Below, in pieces: positions 40,441-49,015 of a stretch of DNA of 64,000 bases. Position numbers and translations under genes: made by a program. Origin of the DNA: Nocardia sp. NBC_01327 (GTDB taxonomy: Bacteria; Actinomycetota; Actinomycetes; Mycobacteriales; Mycobacteriaceae). The notes below the pieces were generated by a model. It was not told where the DNA came from. It searched no databases and worked only from the letters and a program-made list of their open reading frames with translations. Each line of letters opens with the position of its first letter. Position 1 is the first letter of the stretch. The stretch is from NCBI RefSeq assembly GCF_035958815.1, contig NZ_CP108383.1:4154001-4218000 (forward strand), read 5' to 3'.

Positions 40441-42875
40441 CGCGCGCGCGTCGGCGGCTGCTGGTCGCAGGTGTGGTGCAGGGTGTCGGATTCCGGCCCT
40501 TCGTCTACAGCACCGCGGCCGAACTGGCGCTCTCGGGCAGCGTATCCAACGACAGTTCCGGCGTGATCATCGAAGTGGAGGGCGCCCCCGGGGATCTCGC
40601 GGAATTCGCGCGGCGGATGCGTGAGCAGCCACCACCGCTCGCCGTCGTGGAATCGGTGCGCGAGAGCGAAATCCCGCTACGCGGCGGCACGGGATTCCAC
40701 ATTGCCGACACCTCCCGCACCGGCGGCGGCCGCACCCTCGCCTCTCCCGATGTCGCCATGTGCGCGGACTGCGCCCGGGAACTCGCCGATCCCGGCAATC
40801 GCCGCTACCGGCACCCGTTCATCAACTGCACCAACTGCGGTCCGCGCTTCACGATCATCGCGGACCTGCCGTACGACCGCGACCGGACATCGATGGCGGA
40901 CTTCGCCATGTGCGAACGTTGCGCCGAAGAGTACGCGGATCCCTCGGACCGGCGTTTCCACGCCCAGCCCATCGCCTGCCCCCACTGTGGCCCGACCCTG
41001 GCGTTCGACGCCCGGCCCGGCGCAGGGCAATTGCCCGAATCGAAAAGCCTTGCGGTGGAACCGGATGCCCGCGATGCCGCGTTGTGGCGAGCCTGGCGGA
41101 GCGTCGAGGCGAACATGCTCGCGCAGGCCGTGCGCCATCCGGGCGACAATGCACTCCCGCAGACCCAGTGGAATCCCGGGGAGTTCGCGCTGGCCCAGGC
41201 GCGAGAGCTGTTGCGCGCCGGCGGAATCCTCGCCGTCAAAGGCATCGGCGGATACCACCTGGCCTGCGACGCCGCCGATGACGCCGCCGTGGCCGAGCTG
41301 CGCCGCCGGAAGCGCCGCGGCGACAAGCCTTTCGCCGTCATGGTTCCGGACCTGGCCACCGCCCGCACCATCGCCGAGGTCGACCAGACGAGCGCGGCCC
41401 TGCTTACCGGCCCGCAGCGCCCGATCGTCCTGCTTGCCCGCAAGGACCACACGCTGGCGGCCTCGGTCGCGCCGCGCACTCCGGATCTGGGCGTCATGAT
41501 CGCGTACACCCCGCTGCACGTACTGCTGTTCGGTGGCCCCGAGGATCGTCCCGGACCACAGGTGCTGGTGATGACCTCGGGCAATCTCGGCGGTGAACCG
41601 ATCTGCTACGACGATGCCGACGCCCGCGAGCGCCTGGCCGAGCTCGCCGACGGCTGGCTGTCGCACAATCGGCGCATCCTCATCCCCTGCGACGATTCGG
41701 TGGTCCGCGTGGTGGACGGGATCGAACTGCCGATCCGGCGCTCGCGCGGATACGCGCCCCTGCCGCTGGCGCTTCCGGTCCCCGTGCCGCCCACCCTGGC
41801 GGTCGGCGGCGACCTCAAGAACACCTGCGCGGTCGCGGACGGCCGCTATGCCTGGCTGAGCCAGCACATCGGCGATATGGACGATCTGGCCACCCTGCGC
41901 GCCTTCGACAATGCGGAGCGGCATCTGGAGGTGCTCACCGGCGTGCAGCCGATTCAATTGGCCGCCGATGCGCATCCGCTCTATCGATCCACCGCATGGG
42001 CGCGCCAGCACGCGGGGGATCGGCCCGTGCGCACCGTCCAGCATCACCACGCCCATATCGCCTCCGTCATGGGTGAGCACGGCCTCGGCGAATCGGCGAC
42101 CGTGGTCGGCCTCGCCTTCGACGGCACGGGCTTCGGTCCGGACGGCGCGGTGTGGGGCGGTGAGGTACTGCTGGCGAGCTACAAGGGATACCGGCGACTC
42201 GCGCATCTGAAATACGTTCCGCTGGCCGGTGGGGACGCCAGTGTGCAGCGGCCCTACCGCATGGCGCTCGCCCATCTGCGGGCCGCCGGCATCGAATGGT
42301 CGGACGACATCAACTCGGTGGCGGCCTGCCCGGAAAACGAAAGACGGGTGCTGGCACATCAATTCGACACCGGACTCGGCTGCGTGCCGACCTCGAGTAT
42401 GGGCCGGCTGTTCGACGCGGTGTCGTCGCTGGCCGGTGTGCGGCATATCGCCGACTACGAGGCGCAGGCGGCGATCGAACTCGAAGGCCTTGCGCGCGGT
42501 ATCGCTCCGGCAGCGGACGTCTCCGGGACGGTGTACCGGTTCGGAATCGACCGGGAGGCGGACCCTCTCGTGATCGACCCCGCGCCGGTGATCGCCGCGG
42601 TCGTCGCCGATGCGACCGGTGGCGTCGCCCCCGCGCTGATCGGTGCGCGCTTCCACGACGCCGTCGCCCGGCTGGTCCTGGAACTGGCGAACGCCTTTGC
42701 CGGCGCATCGACCACAGTGGCCCTGTCCGGCGGCGTCTTCCAGAATGCCCTGCTGCTTTCGCAGTCACGAACTGTGCTGCGGGAAAACGGATTCCATGTC
42801 CTGAGTCATCGGCGGCTGCCGCCGAACGATGGTGGTCTCGCATTCGGGCAGATTCTTGCCTCGGGCGCGGGCTGA
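40437..42875 (+). CDS. hypF: Carbamoyltransferase HypF
   Basis: 812 residues. Acylphosphatase domain with VQGVGFRPF and Asn in SVSND; two zinc fingers (CADC with CTNC, CERC with CPHC); YrdC-like domain (AGGILAVKGIGGYHL); Kae1-like domain with the metal-site HHHAH and VVGLAFDGTGFG. It makes the cyanide ligands from carbamoyl phosphate and hands them to HypE. Residues about 193-250, between zinc finger and YrdC domains, form an extra segment absent from ordinary HypF. Overlaps hypC by four bases. Confidence 0.94.
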   Translation: MTRARRRLLVAGVVQGVGFRPFVYSTAAELALSGSVSNDSSGVIIEVEGAPGDLAEFARRMREQPPPLAVVESVRESEIPLRGGTGFHIADTSRTGGGRTLASPDVAMCADCARELADPGNRRYRHPFINCTNCGPRFTIIADLPYDRDRTSMADFAMCERCAEEYADPSDRRFHAQPIACPHCGPTLAFDARPGAGQLPESKSLAVEPDARDAALWRAWRSVEANMLAQAVRHPGDNALPQTQWNPGEFALAQARELLRAGGILAVKGIGGYHLACDAADDAAVAELRRRKRRGDKPFAVMVPDLATARTIAEVDQTSAALLTGPQRPIVLLARKDHTLAASVAPRTPDLGVMIAYTPLHVLLFGGPEDRPGPQVLVMTSGNLGGEPICYDDADARERLAELADGWLSHNRRILIPCDDSVVRVVDGIELPIRRSRGYAPLPLALPVPVPPTLAVGGDLKNTCAVADGRYAWLSQHIGDMDDLATLRAFDNAERHLEVLTGVQPIQLAADAHPLYRSTAWARQHAGDRPVRTVQHHHAHIASVMGEHGLGESATVVGLAFDGTGFGPDGAVWGGEVLLASYKGYRRLAHLKYVPLAGGDASVQRPYRMALAHLRAAGIEWSDDINSVAACPENERRVLAHQFDTGLGCVPTSSMGRLFDAVSSLAGVRHIADYEAQAAIELEGLARGIAPAADVSGTVYRFGIDREADPLVIDPAPVIAAVVADATGGVAPALIGARFHDAVARLVLELANAFAGASTTVALSGGVFQNALLLSQSRTVLRENGFHVLSHRRLPPNDGGLAFGQILASGAG

Positions 42876-42893
42876 GCGAAAGGAGAGCCGACA

Positions 42894-43235
42894 ATGTGCC
42901 TGGCAGTCCCAGGAAAGGTGCTCAGCCTCCAGGAGCGCGACGGCACGCTGATGTCCGTCGTCGACTTCGGGGGCGTGCACAAGGATGTGTGCCTGCAATA
43001 CATTCCGGACGCCGCCATCGGTGACTACGTGGTGGTGCACGTCGGCTTCGCCATTCAGCGGCTCGACGAGGTGTCCGCACTGCGCACACTGGCCGAATTC
43101 GAGCATCTCGGGGTGCTGAAGGAGGAATTCGGCGACGGTTTCGCACTGGCCGCCAAACAGGCCGGTCTCGCAGACCCCACCAGCGCGGGAGCCGAATCCG
43201 CACCGCCACAATCTGATACAGAGGTGCCGTCATGA
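42894..43235 (+). CDS. hypC: HypC-type chaperone, second copy
   Basis: 113 residues beginning MCLAVPGKVLSLQ with Cys2, behind AAAGGAGAG. The core (DFGGVHKDVCLQYIPDAAIG) is HypC; the C-terminal tail of about 40 residues (from EEFGDGFALAAKQAGL on) is longer than in the first copy. Two HypC-type proteins in one cluster may serve different partners, as HypC and HybG do in E. coli. The stop overlaps hypD by four bases. Confidence 0.93.
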   Translation: MCLAVPGKVLSLQERDGTLMSVVDFGGVHKDVCLQYIPDAAIGDYVVVHVGFAIQRLDEVSALRTLAEFEHLGVLKEEFGDGFALAAKQAGLADPTSAGAESAPPQSDTEVPS

Positions 43236-44344
43236 AGTATCTCGACGAGTTCAGCAACCCTGAGCTGGCCAAGAACCTGCTCGACAAGATCCGCGCCGTC
43301 ACCACCCGGCGCTGGGCGATCATGGAAGTATGTGGCGGACAGACCCATTCGATCATCCGCCACGGCATCGACCAGCTGCTGCCCGACCAGATCGAGATGA
43401 TCCACGGGCCCGGCTGCCCGGTCTGTGTGACGCCGCTCGAGGTGATCGACAAGGCGCTCGAGATCGCCGCGCAACCCGGTGTGATCTTCTGTTCCTTCGG
43501 TGACATGCTGCGGGTGCCGGGCAGTAAGAAGGACCTGTTCCACGTCAAGAGCGAGGGCGGCGACGTCCGGGTGGTCTACTCACCGCTCGACGCGCTCACT
43601 ATCGCCAGGGAGAATCCGGACCGCCAGGTGGTGTTCTTCGGCATCGGATTCGAGACCACCGCACCCGCCAACGCTATGACCGTCTATCAGGCGAAAAGGC
43701 TTGGTATCGAGAACTTCTCGCTGCTGGTCTCGCATGTGCTGGTACCGCCCGCCATTGCCGCCATCATGGAATCGCCGAGCTGCCGGGTACAGGGTTTTCT
43801 GGCGGCCGGGCATGTGTGCAGTGTGATGGGCACCGAGGAGTATCCGCCGCTGGCCGAGAAGTACCGGGTGCCGATGGTGGTCACCGGTTTCGAACCGCTC
43901 GACATTCTGGAAGGCATCCGCCGCACCGTCATCCAGTTGGAGGAGGGCAGGCACGAGCTGGAGAACGCGTATCCGCGCGCGGTGACCCTGCAGGGCAATT
44001 CCGCCGCGAAGGCGATGCTCACCGATGTCTTCGAGGTGACCGACCGGGCCTGGCGCGGAATCGGCGTCATCCCGCTGAGCGGCTGGCGGCTCTCCGAGCG
44101 CTACCGCGATTACGATGCGGAACAACGGTTCTCGGTGGGCGATATGCACACCGCGGAATCCTCGATCTGCCGCTCCGGCGAGGTCCTGCAGGGCCTGATC
44201 AAACCGCACGAGTGCGCGGCCTTCGGCAAGGAGTGCACGCCGCGAAATCCGCTGGGCGCCACCATGGTGTCCTCCGAGGGCGCCTGCGCGGCCTACTACC
44301 TGTATCGACGCCTGGATCTGCCCGCGGAGGTGGCTCATGCCTGA
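43232..44344 (+). CDS. hypD: Fe-cyanide assembly protein HypD
   Basis: 370 residues. The central site is CGGQTHS in MEVCGGQTHS, the second GPGCPVCVTP, and the [4Fe-4S] Cys set lies in the C-terminal part (SSICRSGEVLQG, CAAFGKECTPRNP, EGACAAYYLY). HypD with HypC builds the Fe(CN)2CO moiety, accepting cyanide from HypE. It overlaps hypE by eight bases. Confidence 0.96.
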   Translation: MKYLDEFSNPELAKNLLDKIRAVTTRRWAIMEVCGGQTHSIIRHGIDQLLPDQIEMIHGPGCPVCVTPLEVIDKALEIAAQPGVIFCSFGDMLRVPGSKKDLFHVKSEGGDVRVVYSPLDALTIARENPDRQVVFFGIGFETTAPANAMTVYQAKRLGIENFSLLVSHVLVPPAIAAIMESPSCRVQGFLAAGHVCSVMGTEEYPPLAEKYRVPMVVTGFEPLDILEGIRRTVIQLEEGRHELENAYPRAVTLQGNSAAKAMLTDVFEVTDRAWRGIGVIPLSGWRLSERYRDYDAEQRFSVGDMHTAESSICRSGEVLQGLIKPHECAAFGKECTPRNPLGATMVSSEGACAAYYLYRRLDLPAEVAHA

Positions 44345-45422
44345 CGATATCGCAATGCCGACCGCCGCTGCCGCGATCGATATGGAGAACTGGGTGTGCC
44401 CGATGCCCCTGCGGGACTCACCGAATATCGTGATGGGGCACGGCGGCGGGGGCGCCATGTCGGGGGAGTTGATCGAGCATCTGTTCCTGCCCGCCTTCGG
44501 CTCGGCCGCCGAGGCGGGGATGGGCGATTCCGCGGTCATCACCCTCGGAGGTGCGCGGCTGGCGTTCTCGACGGACTCGTTCGTGGTGAAGCCGTTGATA
44601 TTTCCCGGCGGGTCGATCGGTGATCTGGCGGTGAACGGCACGGTGAACGATCTGGCGATGTCGGGTGCACGGCCGATGGTGCTGTCGACCGCGTTCATTC
44701 TCGAAGAGGGCACGGCGCTCGCCGATATCGCTCATATCGCGAAGGCACTGGGCACGGCGGCCCTGGCGGCCGGCGTCAAGCTTGTCACCGGCGATACCAA
44801 GGTGGTCGATTCCGGCCACGGCGACGGCATTTTCATCAATACCGCGGGTATCGGCATTGTCGACGACGGCGTGGATATCCGCCCGCAGCGGGCCGCACCG
44901 GGTGATGTGGTGATCGTCAGCGGCGATATCGGCGTGCACGGGGTCGCGGTCATGAGCTGCCGTGCGGGGCTCGAATTCGGGACCACGGTGGTCAGTGATA
45001 CCGCGCCGCTCAATGGGCTGGTCGCGGCAATGCTCGCCACCGGGGCCGATGTGCACGTGCTGCGCGATCCCACCCGCGGCGGAGTGGCCGCGACGCTCAA
45101 TGAGATCACCGGTGTCGCGAAAGTCGGTGTCTCACTGGATGAAAGGAAACTGCCGGTGCCCCCGGAGGTGCGCGATGCCTGCGGACTGCTCGGGCTGGAC
45201 CCGATGTACGTCGCCAACGAAGGCAAGCTCATCGCCTTCGTCGCACCGGAGGACGCGGACCGGGTACTGGCCGCCATGCGGGAGCATCCGCTCGGCTCCC
45301 GGGCCGAAGCCATCGGCGTCTGCGTCACCGAACATCCGGGCATGGTCGTGGCCCGCACCGCATTGGGAGGTACCCGGGTGGTCGCACTGCCCGCCGGCGA
45401 ACAGCTGCCGCGGATTTGCTGA
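44337..45422 (+). CDS. hypE: Carbamoyl dehydratase HypE
   Basis: 361 residues. The PurM-like core shows MGHGGGGAMSGELI, DSAVITLGGARLAFSTDSF and GDTKVVDSG for ATP binding; the C-terminus ends GEQLPRIC, with the thiol Cys that accepts the carbamoyl group from HypF and forms thiocyanate. It overlaps hypD by eight bases and the nickel permease by seven. Its Fe-cyanide chemistry feeds HypC/HypD. Confidence 0.96.
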   Translation: MPDDIAMPTAAAAIDMENWVCPMPLRDSPNIVMGHGGGGAMSGELIEHLFLPAFGSAAEAGMGDSAVITLGGARLAFSTDSFVVKPLIFPGGSIGDLAVNGTVNDLAMSGARPMVLSTAFILEEGTALADIAHIAKALGTAALAAGVKLVTGDTKVVDSGHGDGIFINTAGIGIVDDGVDIRPQRAAPGDVVIVSGDIGVHGVAVMSCRAGLEFGTTVVSDTAPLNGLVAAMLATGADVHVLRDPTRGGVAATLNEITGVAKVGVSLDERKLPVPPEVRDACGLLGLDPMYVANEGKLIAFVAPEDADRVLAAMREHPLGSRAEAIGVCVTEHPGMVVARTALGGTRVVALPAGEQLPRIC

Positions 45423-46540
45423 AGCAGGCGGCGGTTCGGTCACCCGGCGCGCTGCACAGCGCGTGGGGTGGTCTGGACCGCCGGCAGCGCCTCGGCATGA
45501 TCGGAATGGCGGGCACCGTTCTCACGCTGCACATTGCCGGCTGGGCCACGCTGCTGCTCCTGGTGGCGCCCGGCAACCATGTCGTGCAGGGCACCGTCTT
45601 CGGCGTGGGTCTCGGCGTCACCGCCTACACCCTCGGTATGCGCCACGCCTTCGACGCCGACCACATTGCGGCGATCGACAACACCACCCGAAAACTGCTG
45701 TCGGAGAAGCAGAAACCACTCTCGGTCGGGTTCTGGTTCTCCCTCGGGCATTCCACCGTCGTATTCGTTCTGGTCGCGTTGCTCGCCATGGGGGTGAAGG
45801 CGCTCGCGGCGAATATCGAGAACCGTGATTCCGGTTTGCAGCAGTGGACCGGCGTATTCGGCACCGGCGTCTCGGGGAGCTTCCTGATTCTCATCGGAGT
45901 GCTGAATCTTGTTTCGCTGATCGGCATCTGGCGGGTGTTCCGCGGCATGCGCCGCGGCAACTACGACGAGGCCCAGCTCGAACAGCAGCTCGAAACTCGT
46001 GGCGCGCTCAACCGAATCTTCGGACCGGCCATGCGCGCCGTGCGCAAGCCGTGGCAGATGTACCCGATCGGACTGCTGTTCGGCCTCGGATTCGACACCG
46101 TCACCGAGGTGAGCCTGCTGGTGATCGCGGGCGGCGCGGCCGCGACCGCACTACCCTGGTATTCGATTCTGGTTCTCCCGGTGCTGTTTTCGGCGGGTAT
46201 GTCGCTGTTCGACGCGCTGGACGGGGTCTTCATGAACTACGCCTACGGCTGGGCCTTCGCCCGCCCGGTCCGCAAGATCTACTACAACATCGTGGTGACG
46301 GGGTTGTCCGTGGTGGTGGCGCTGTTGATCGGTGCGCAGGAGGTCATTTCGATCCTCACCGCCGAATTCGATGTCCGCTCCGGGCCGCTGGCCTGGGTGG
46401 GGAATCTTGACCTCGGCGCCATGGGTTTCATCATTGTCGGCCTCTTCGCGATCACCTGGATCGCCGCCGTCTCGGTGTGGCGGCTCAGCGATGTCGAGGG
46501 CCGGTGGCAGCGTGATCTCACCCCAAAGGCGTTGGAATGA
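45416..46540 (+). CDS. NiCoT-type nickel permease
   Basis: 374 residues starting with TTG that overlaps the end of hypE; a later ATG (MIGMAG, 45497) is possible. The NiCoT signature RHAFDADHIAAIDNTTRK (H-x4-D-H) is in helix two, followed by FWFSLGHSTVV and LGFDTVTEVSLL, as in NixA/HoxN. Eight helices are expected. It imports Ni2+ for the hydrogenase. Its presence in the operon explains the self-contained nickel supply. Confidence 0.93.
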   Translation: MLKQAAVRSPGALHSAWGGLDRRQRLGMIGMAGTVLTLHIAGWATLLLLVAPGNHVVQGTVFGVGLGVTAYTLGMRHAFDADHIAAIDNTTRKLLSEKQKPLSVGFWFSLGHSTVVFVLVALLAMGVKALAANIENRDSGLQQWTGVFGTGVSGSFLILIGVLNLVSLIGIWRVFRGMRRGNYDEAQLEQQLETRGALNRIFGPAMRAVRKPWQMYPIGLLFGLGFDTVTEVSLLVIAGGAAATALPWYSILVLPVLFSAGMSLFDALDGVFMNYAYGWAFARPVRKIYYNIVVTGLSVVVALLIGAQEVISILTAEFDVRSGPLAWVGNLDLGAMGFIIVGLFAITWIAAVSVWRLSDVEGRWQRDLTPKALE

Positions 46541-47268
46541 AAGACGTCTCGGGCACCGAGATATTCGCCCGGTATGCCTACGCTCCCAACCGGCTCGGCT
46601 ACTGCGGGCCGCCGGAGGCCACCGCACTGCGCGACGGTTCGCCGGACGAGGTGCGCGCGGTCGCCCGCCGCTTCTCGGGGGTCTGGCCGTACCTGCGGGT
46701 CATGTCGAGGATGACCGGGATCGCCGACCCGATGGATCCACGCCTGGTCGAATCCTATTGGCTCGGTGGCGGTCTGGGCGCGCAGCTCGATGCCGGCCGG
46801 TTCACTGCCGAGCTGCTTTCGCTGATCGGGCCGCTCGCAGGCCAGTACTGGGCGCACCTGACCGCAGATCTCGCGGCGGAGGCGGCCGCCAATCACTGCT
46901 TCCACGTCTTCGGCGTGTACCCGTGGTCCCGGTTTCTCGGAAAGGGCATGGACGAACAGCCGATCCACGTTCTCGACAGCTGCCGCATCGGCTGGGGAAC
47001 CGTGGTCGATCGCGACGGTGACGATATTTCGGTGCTCGGTCCCCGGCTGCTGTGGGATGAGAATGCGCTGCGCCTGTCGGAACCCTCGGTGCAGCACATC
47101 GTGATCGACGGCTTCGCCCCGGAGACGACGATCGGCGATCAGGTCGCCGTCCACTGGGGCAGACTCTGCGGCTGCCTCGACCTCGCGCAGGTGCACGATC
47201 TGCAAGCGAGTACCGAACATCAGTTGCTGGCCACCAATCGCCGCCTCGCCGCCGATCAGCGTGCCTAG
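46537..47268 (+). CDS. DUF6390 family protein of the hydrogenase locus
   Basis: 243 residues, start overlapping the permease stop by four bases. The entry FARYAYAPNRLGYCGPPEATAL and the CFHVFGVYPWSRF block are characteristic of DUF6390, which travels with actinobacterial hydrogenases. A conserved Cys lies in LGYCGPP, and others in NHCFHV and DSCRIG. No cofactor motif is recognised; a maturation role is possible. Last gene of the locus, converging on an SDR gene with a four-base overlap. Confidence 0.85.
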   Translation: MKDVSGTEIFARYAYAPNRLGYCGPPEATALRDGSPDEVRAVARRFSGVWPYLRVMSRMTGIADPMDPRLVESYWLGGGLGAQLDAGRFTAELLSLIGPLAGQYWAHLTADLAAEAAANHCFHVFGVYPWSRFLGKGMDEQPIHVLDSCRIGWGTVVDRDGDDISVLGPRLLWDENALRLSEPSVQHIVIDGFAPETTIGDQVAVHWGRLCGCLDLAQVHDLQASTEHQLLATNRRLAADQRA

Positions 47269-48008
47269 CTCTGCGCAGTAGGCCGGATGACGAGTTCGTT
47301 GACATCCACGGTTGCGGGCTGAGCGATGGCGAAGCCGATGGCCTCGGCGATGGCGGATGCGGGGATGGCGAGCCGGTCGGTCGCACCGCGCGCCGCCGAT
47401 CGGGCCGCGTCCGAACCACCGTGGTCGGTGAGCTCGCTGTGGGTGAAGCCGGGGCTGACGACGGTGACGCGAATATCCTTGCTCTCCTGGCGCAATCCCT
47501 CGGACAGTGCGCGGACGCCGAATTTGGTGGCGCTGTAGACCGCTGCGGTCGGGTCGACGCGCAGGCCCGCGACGGAGGCGACATTCACGATGTGACCGCT
47601 GCCCTGCGCCTGCATGGTCGGCAGCACAGCGGCGATGCCGTAGAGCGTGCCGCGCAGATTGACGTCGATCATCTGCTCCCATTCGTCGATGCGCAGGTCG
47701 CTGATGGGGGAGAGCGGCATCACCCCGGCGTTATTGATCAGTACGTCGATCCGGTGGTAGCGCTCGACAGCGGTGGCCGCGAATGCCCGGACGCTGTCCA
47801 GGCTGGTGACGTCGAGTGCGAGGCCATCCAGCAAACCTCCGGCAGCGCGTACGCCGGCGGCCAGGTTCTCGAGCCGATCGGTGCGCCGGGCGCCCGCGAC
47901 CACCCGATGTCCCAGCGCGGCGAGGTGACGGGCGGTGGCCTCGCCGATCCCGCTGCTGGCTCCGGTGATGAGGACGACCTTCGGCTCGGTCTGCGATGAG
48001 GAAGTCAT
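47265..48008 (-). CDS. Short-chain dehydrogenase/reductase
   Basis: 247 residues from the ATG at 48008. Classical SDR: cofactor loop TGASSGIGEA, NNAG in VLINNAGVMP, catalytic Ser in NVASVAG, and the catalytic pair in AAVYSATKFGV (Tyr and Lys). The C-terminus resembles NADP-dependent 'clavulanate dehydrogenase-like' oxidoreductases. The gene is divergent from the MmyB regulator at 48132, the usual layout for SDRs repressed by MmyB-type proteins. Confidence 0.9.
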   Translation of the reverse strand: MTSSSQTEPKVVLITGASSGIGEATARHLAALGHRVVAGARRTDRLENLAAGVRAAGGLLDGLALDVTSLDSVRAFAATAVERYHRIDVLINNAGVMPLSPISDLRIDEWEQMIDVNLRGTLYGIAAVLPTMQAQGSGHIVNVASVAGLRVDPTAAVYSATKFGVRALSEGLRQESKDIRVTVVSPGFTHSELTDHGGSDAARSAARGATDRLAIPASAIAEAIGFAIAQPATVDVNELVIRPTAQS

Positions 48009-48081
48009 TGCGCTCCTTGGGCTCCGATGAGGTGACAACCCAGTACATCCGGTGGTCGCCGCTTCGGGAAGGCAGTGGGAA

Positions 48082-48102
48082 CCTGGGTGCGCGACACCCA
48101 GG
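48082..48102. promoter_or_regulatory. Dyad in the SDR/MmyB-gene divergent gap
   Basis: CCTGGGTG-CGCGA-CACCCAGG is a perfect 8-bp dyad in the 123-bp gap, flanked by GGAAC on the left (48078) and GTTCC on the right (48107). It is 30 bp before the regulator start, and is probably its operator. Confidence 0.55.
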
Positions 48103-48131
48103 CCAGTTCCGGCGTGGCTATCATCGCCAGC

Positions 48132-48959
48132 ATGGGATCCCGTGACAATGAGCTCGGTGAGTTTCTTCGGGCCTGCCGCGCACGGATCGAACCCGCCGAG
48201 GCCGGGCTGCCGAGCGGCGGTTCGGGGCGCCGTGTTGCGGGGCTGCGCAGGGAGGAAGTGGCGGTGCTGGCCGGGGTCAGCGCCGATTACTACGCCCGCT
48301 TGGAACAGGGGCGTGAACGGAGTCCCTCCGCGCAGGTCATGGACGCCATCGGGCGCGCGCTGAAACTCACCGCCGACGCGCGCGGCCATCTGTATCGGCT
48401 GGCGGGGTTGAATCCCCTTGTGCCGCCTGGGAATTCCAGGGATCGTGTGCATCCGTCGCTGCTGCAACTGCTCGATGCGTTCCCTCGGGCCGGGGCGTAT
48501 GTGCTGGGACCGGCATTCGACGTGCTGGCGGCAAATTCGATCGCCGATGCCTTGCTGGCGCCGTTCGGTGCCGAGCGGAATATGCCGCGCATCCTGTTCA
48601 CACATCCGGAGGCGAGGACCGTATTCGCCGAATGGCCCGTGGTGGCCGCTGCTACGGTGCACGCGCTGCGCCTGAATGCCGGGCACTACCCGGCGGATCG
48701 GGCTATCAGCGGTCTTGTCGCCGAGCTCACCGAGAAGTCTCCTGAGTTTCGCGCGCTATGGGCCGATCACAAGGTCGGCGGCCTCGATCGCGCCTTCAAG
48801 ATCTTCGTCCATCCCGAGGCCGGGCGAATCGAACTGACCTACCAGACCTTCGATGTGCGCGATGCGCCCGGACAGCAGCTGCTCGTCGGTACCCCGGAGC
48901 CCGGCAGCCGGAGCGAGGAAGCGCTCGCCTATCTCGCTGCCATGTCGGCTCCGGCCTGA
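48132..48959 (+). CDS. XRE regulator with MmyB-like ligand domain
   Basis: 275 residues from the ATG at 48132 (a longer frame exists but lies over operator sequence). The XRE helix-turn-helix reads LRREEVAVLAGVSADYYARLEQGR, nearly the same as in the regulator at 28025, and the C-terminal domain is MmyB-like with YQTFDVRDAPGQQLLVGTPEPG. It is divergent from the SDR gene and probably represses it. Ligand unknown. Confidence 0.9.
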   Translation: MGSRDNELGEFLRACRARIEPAEAGLPSGGSGRRVAGLRREEVAVLAGVSADYYARLEQGRERSPSAQVMDAIGRALKLTADARGHLYRLAGLNPLVPPGNSRDRVHPSLLQLLDAFPRAGAYVLGPAFDVLAANSIADALLAPFGAERNMPRILFTHPEARTVFAEWPVVAAATVHALRLNAGHYPADRAISGLVAELTEKSPEFRALWADHKVGGLDRAFKIFVHPEAGRIELTYQTFDVRDAPGQQLLVGTPEPGSRSEEALAYLAAMSAPA

Positions 48960-49015
48960 GTTCGACCTGTCGCAGTACTTATATCGAGACCCAGCATCCA
49001 GGAGTATCGAACGTC

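Noticed and set aside
40677..42656. 659-residue minus-strand frame opposite hypF
   Set aside because: hypF motifs are intact on the plus strand; the antisense frame is a product of high third-position GC.
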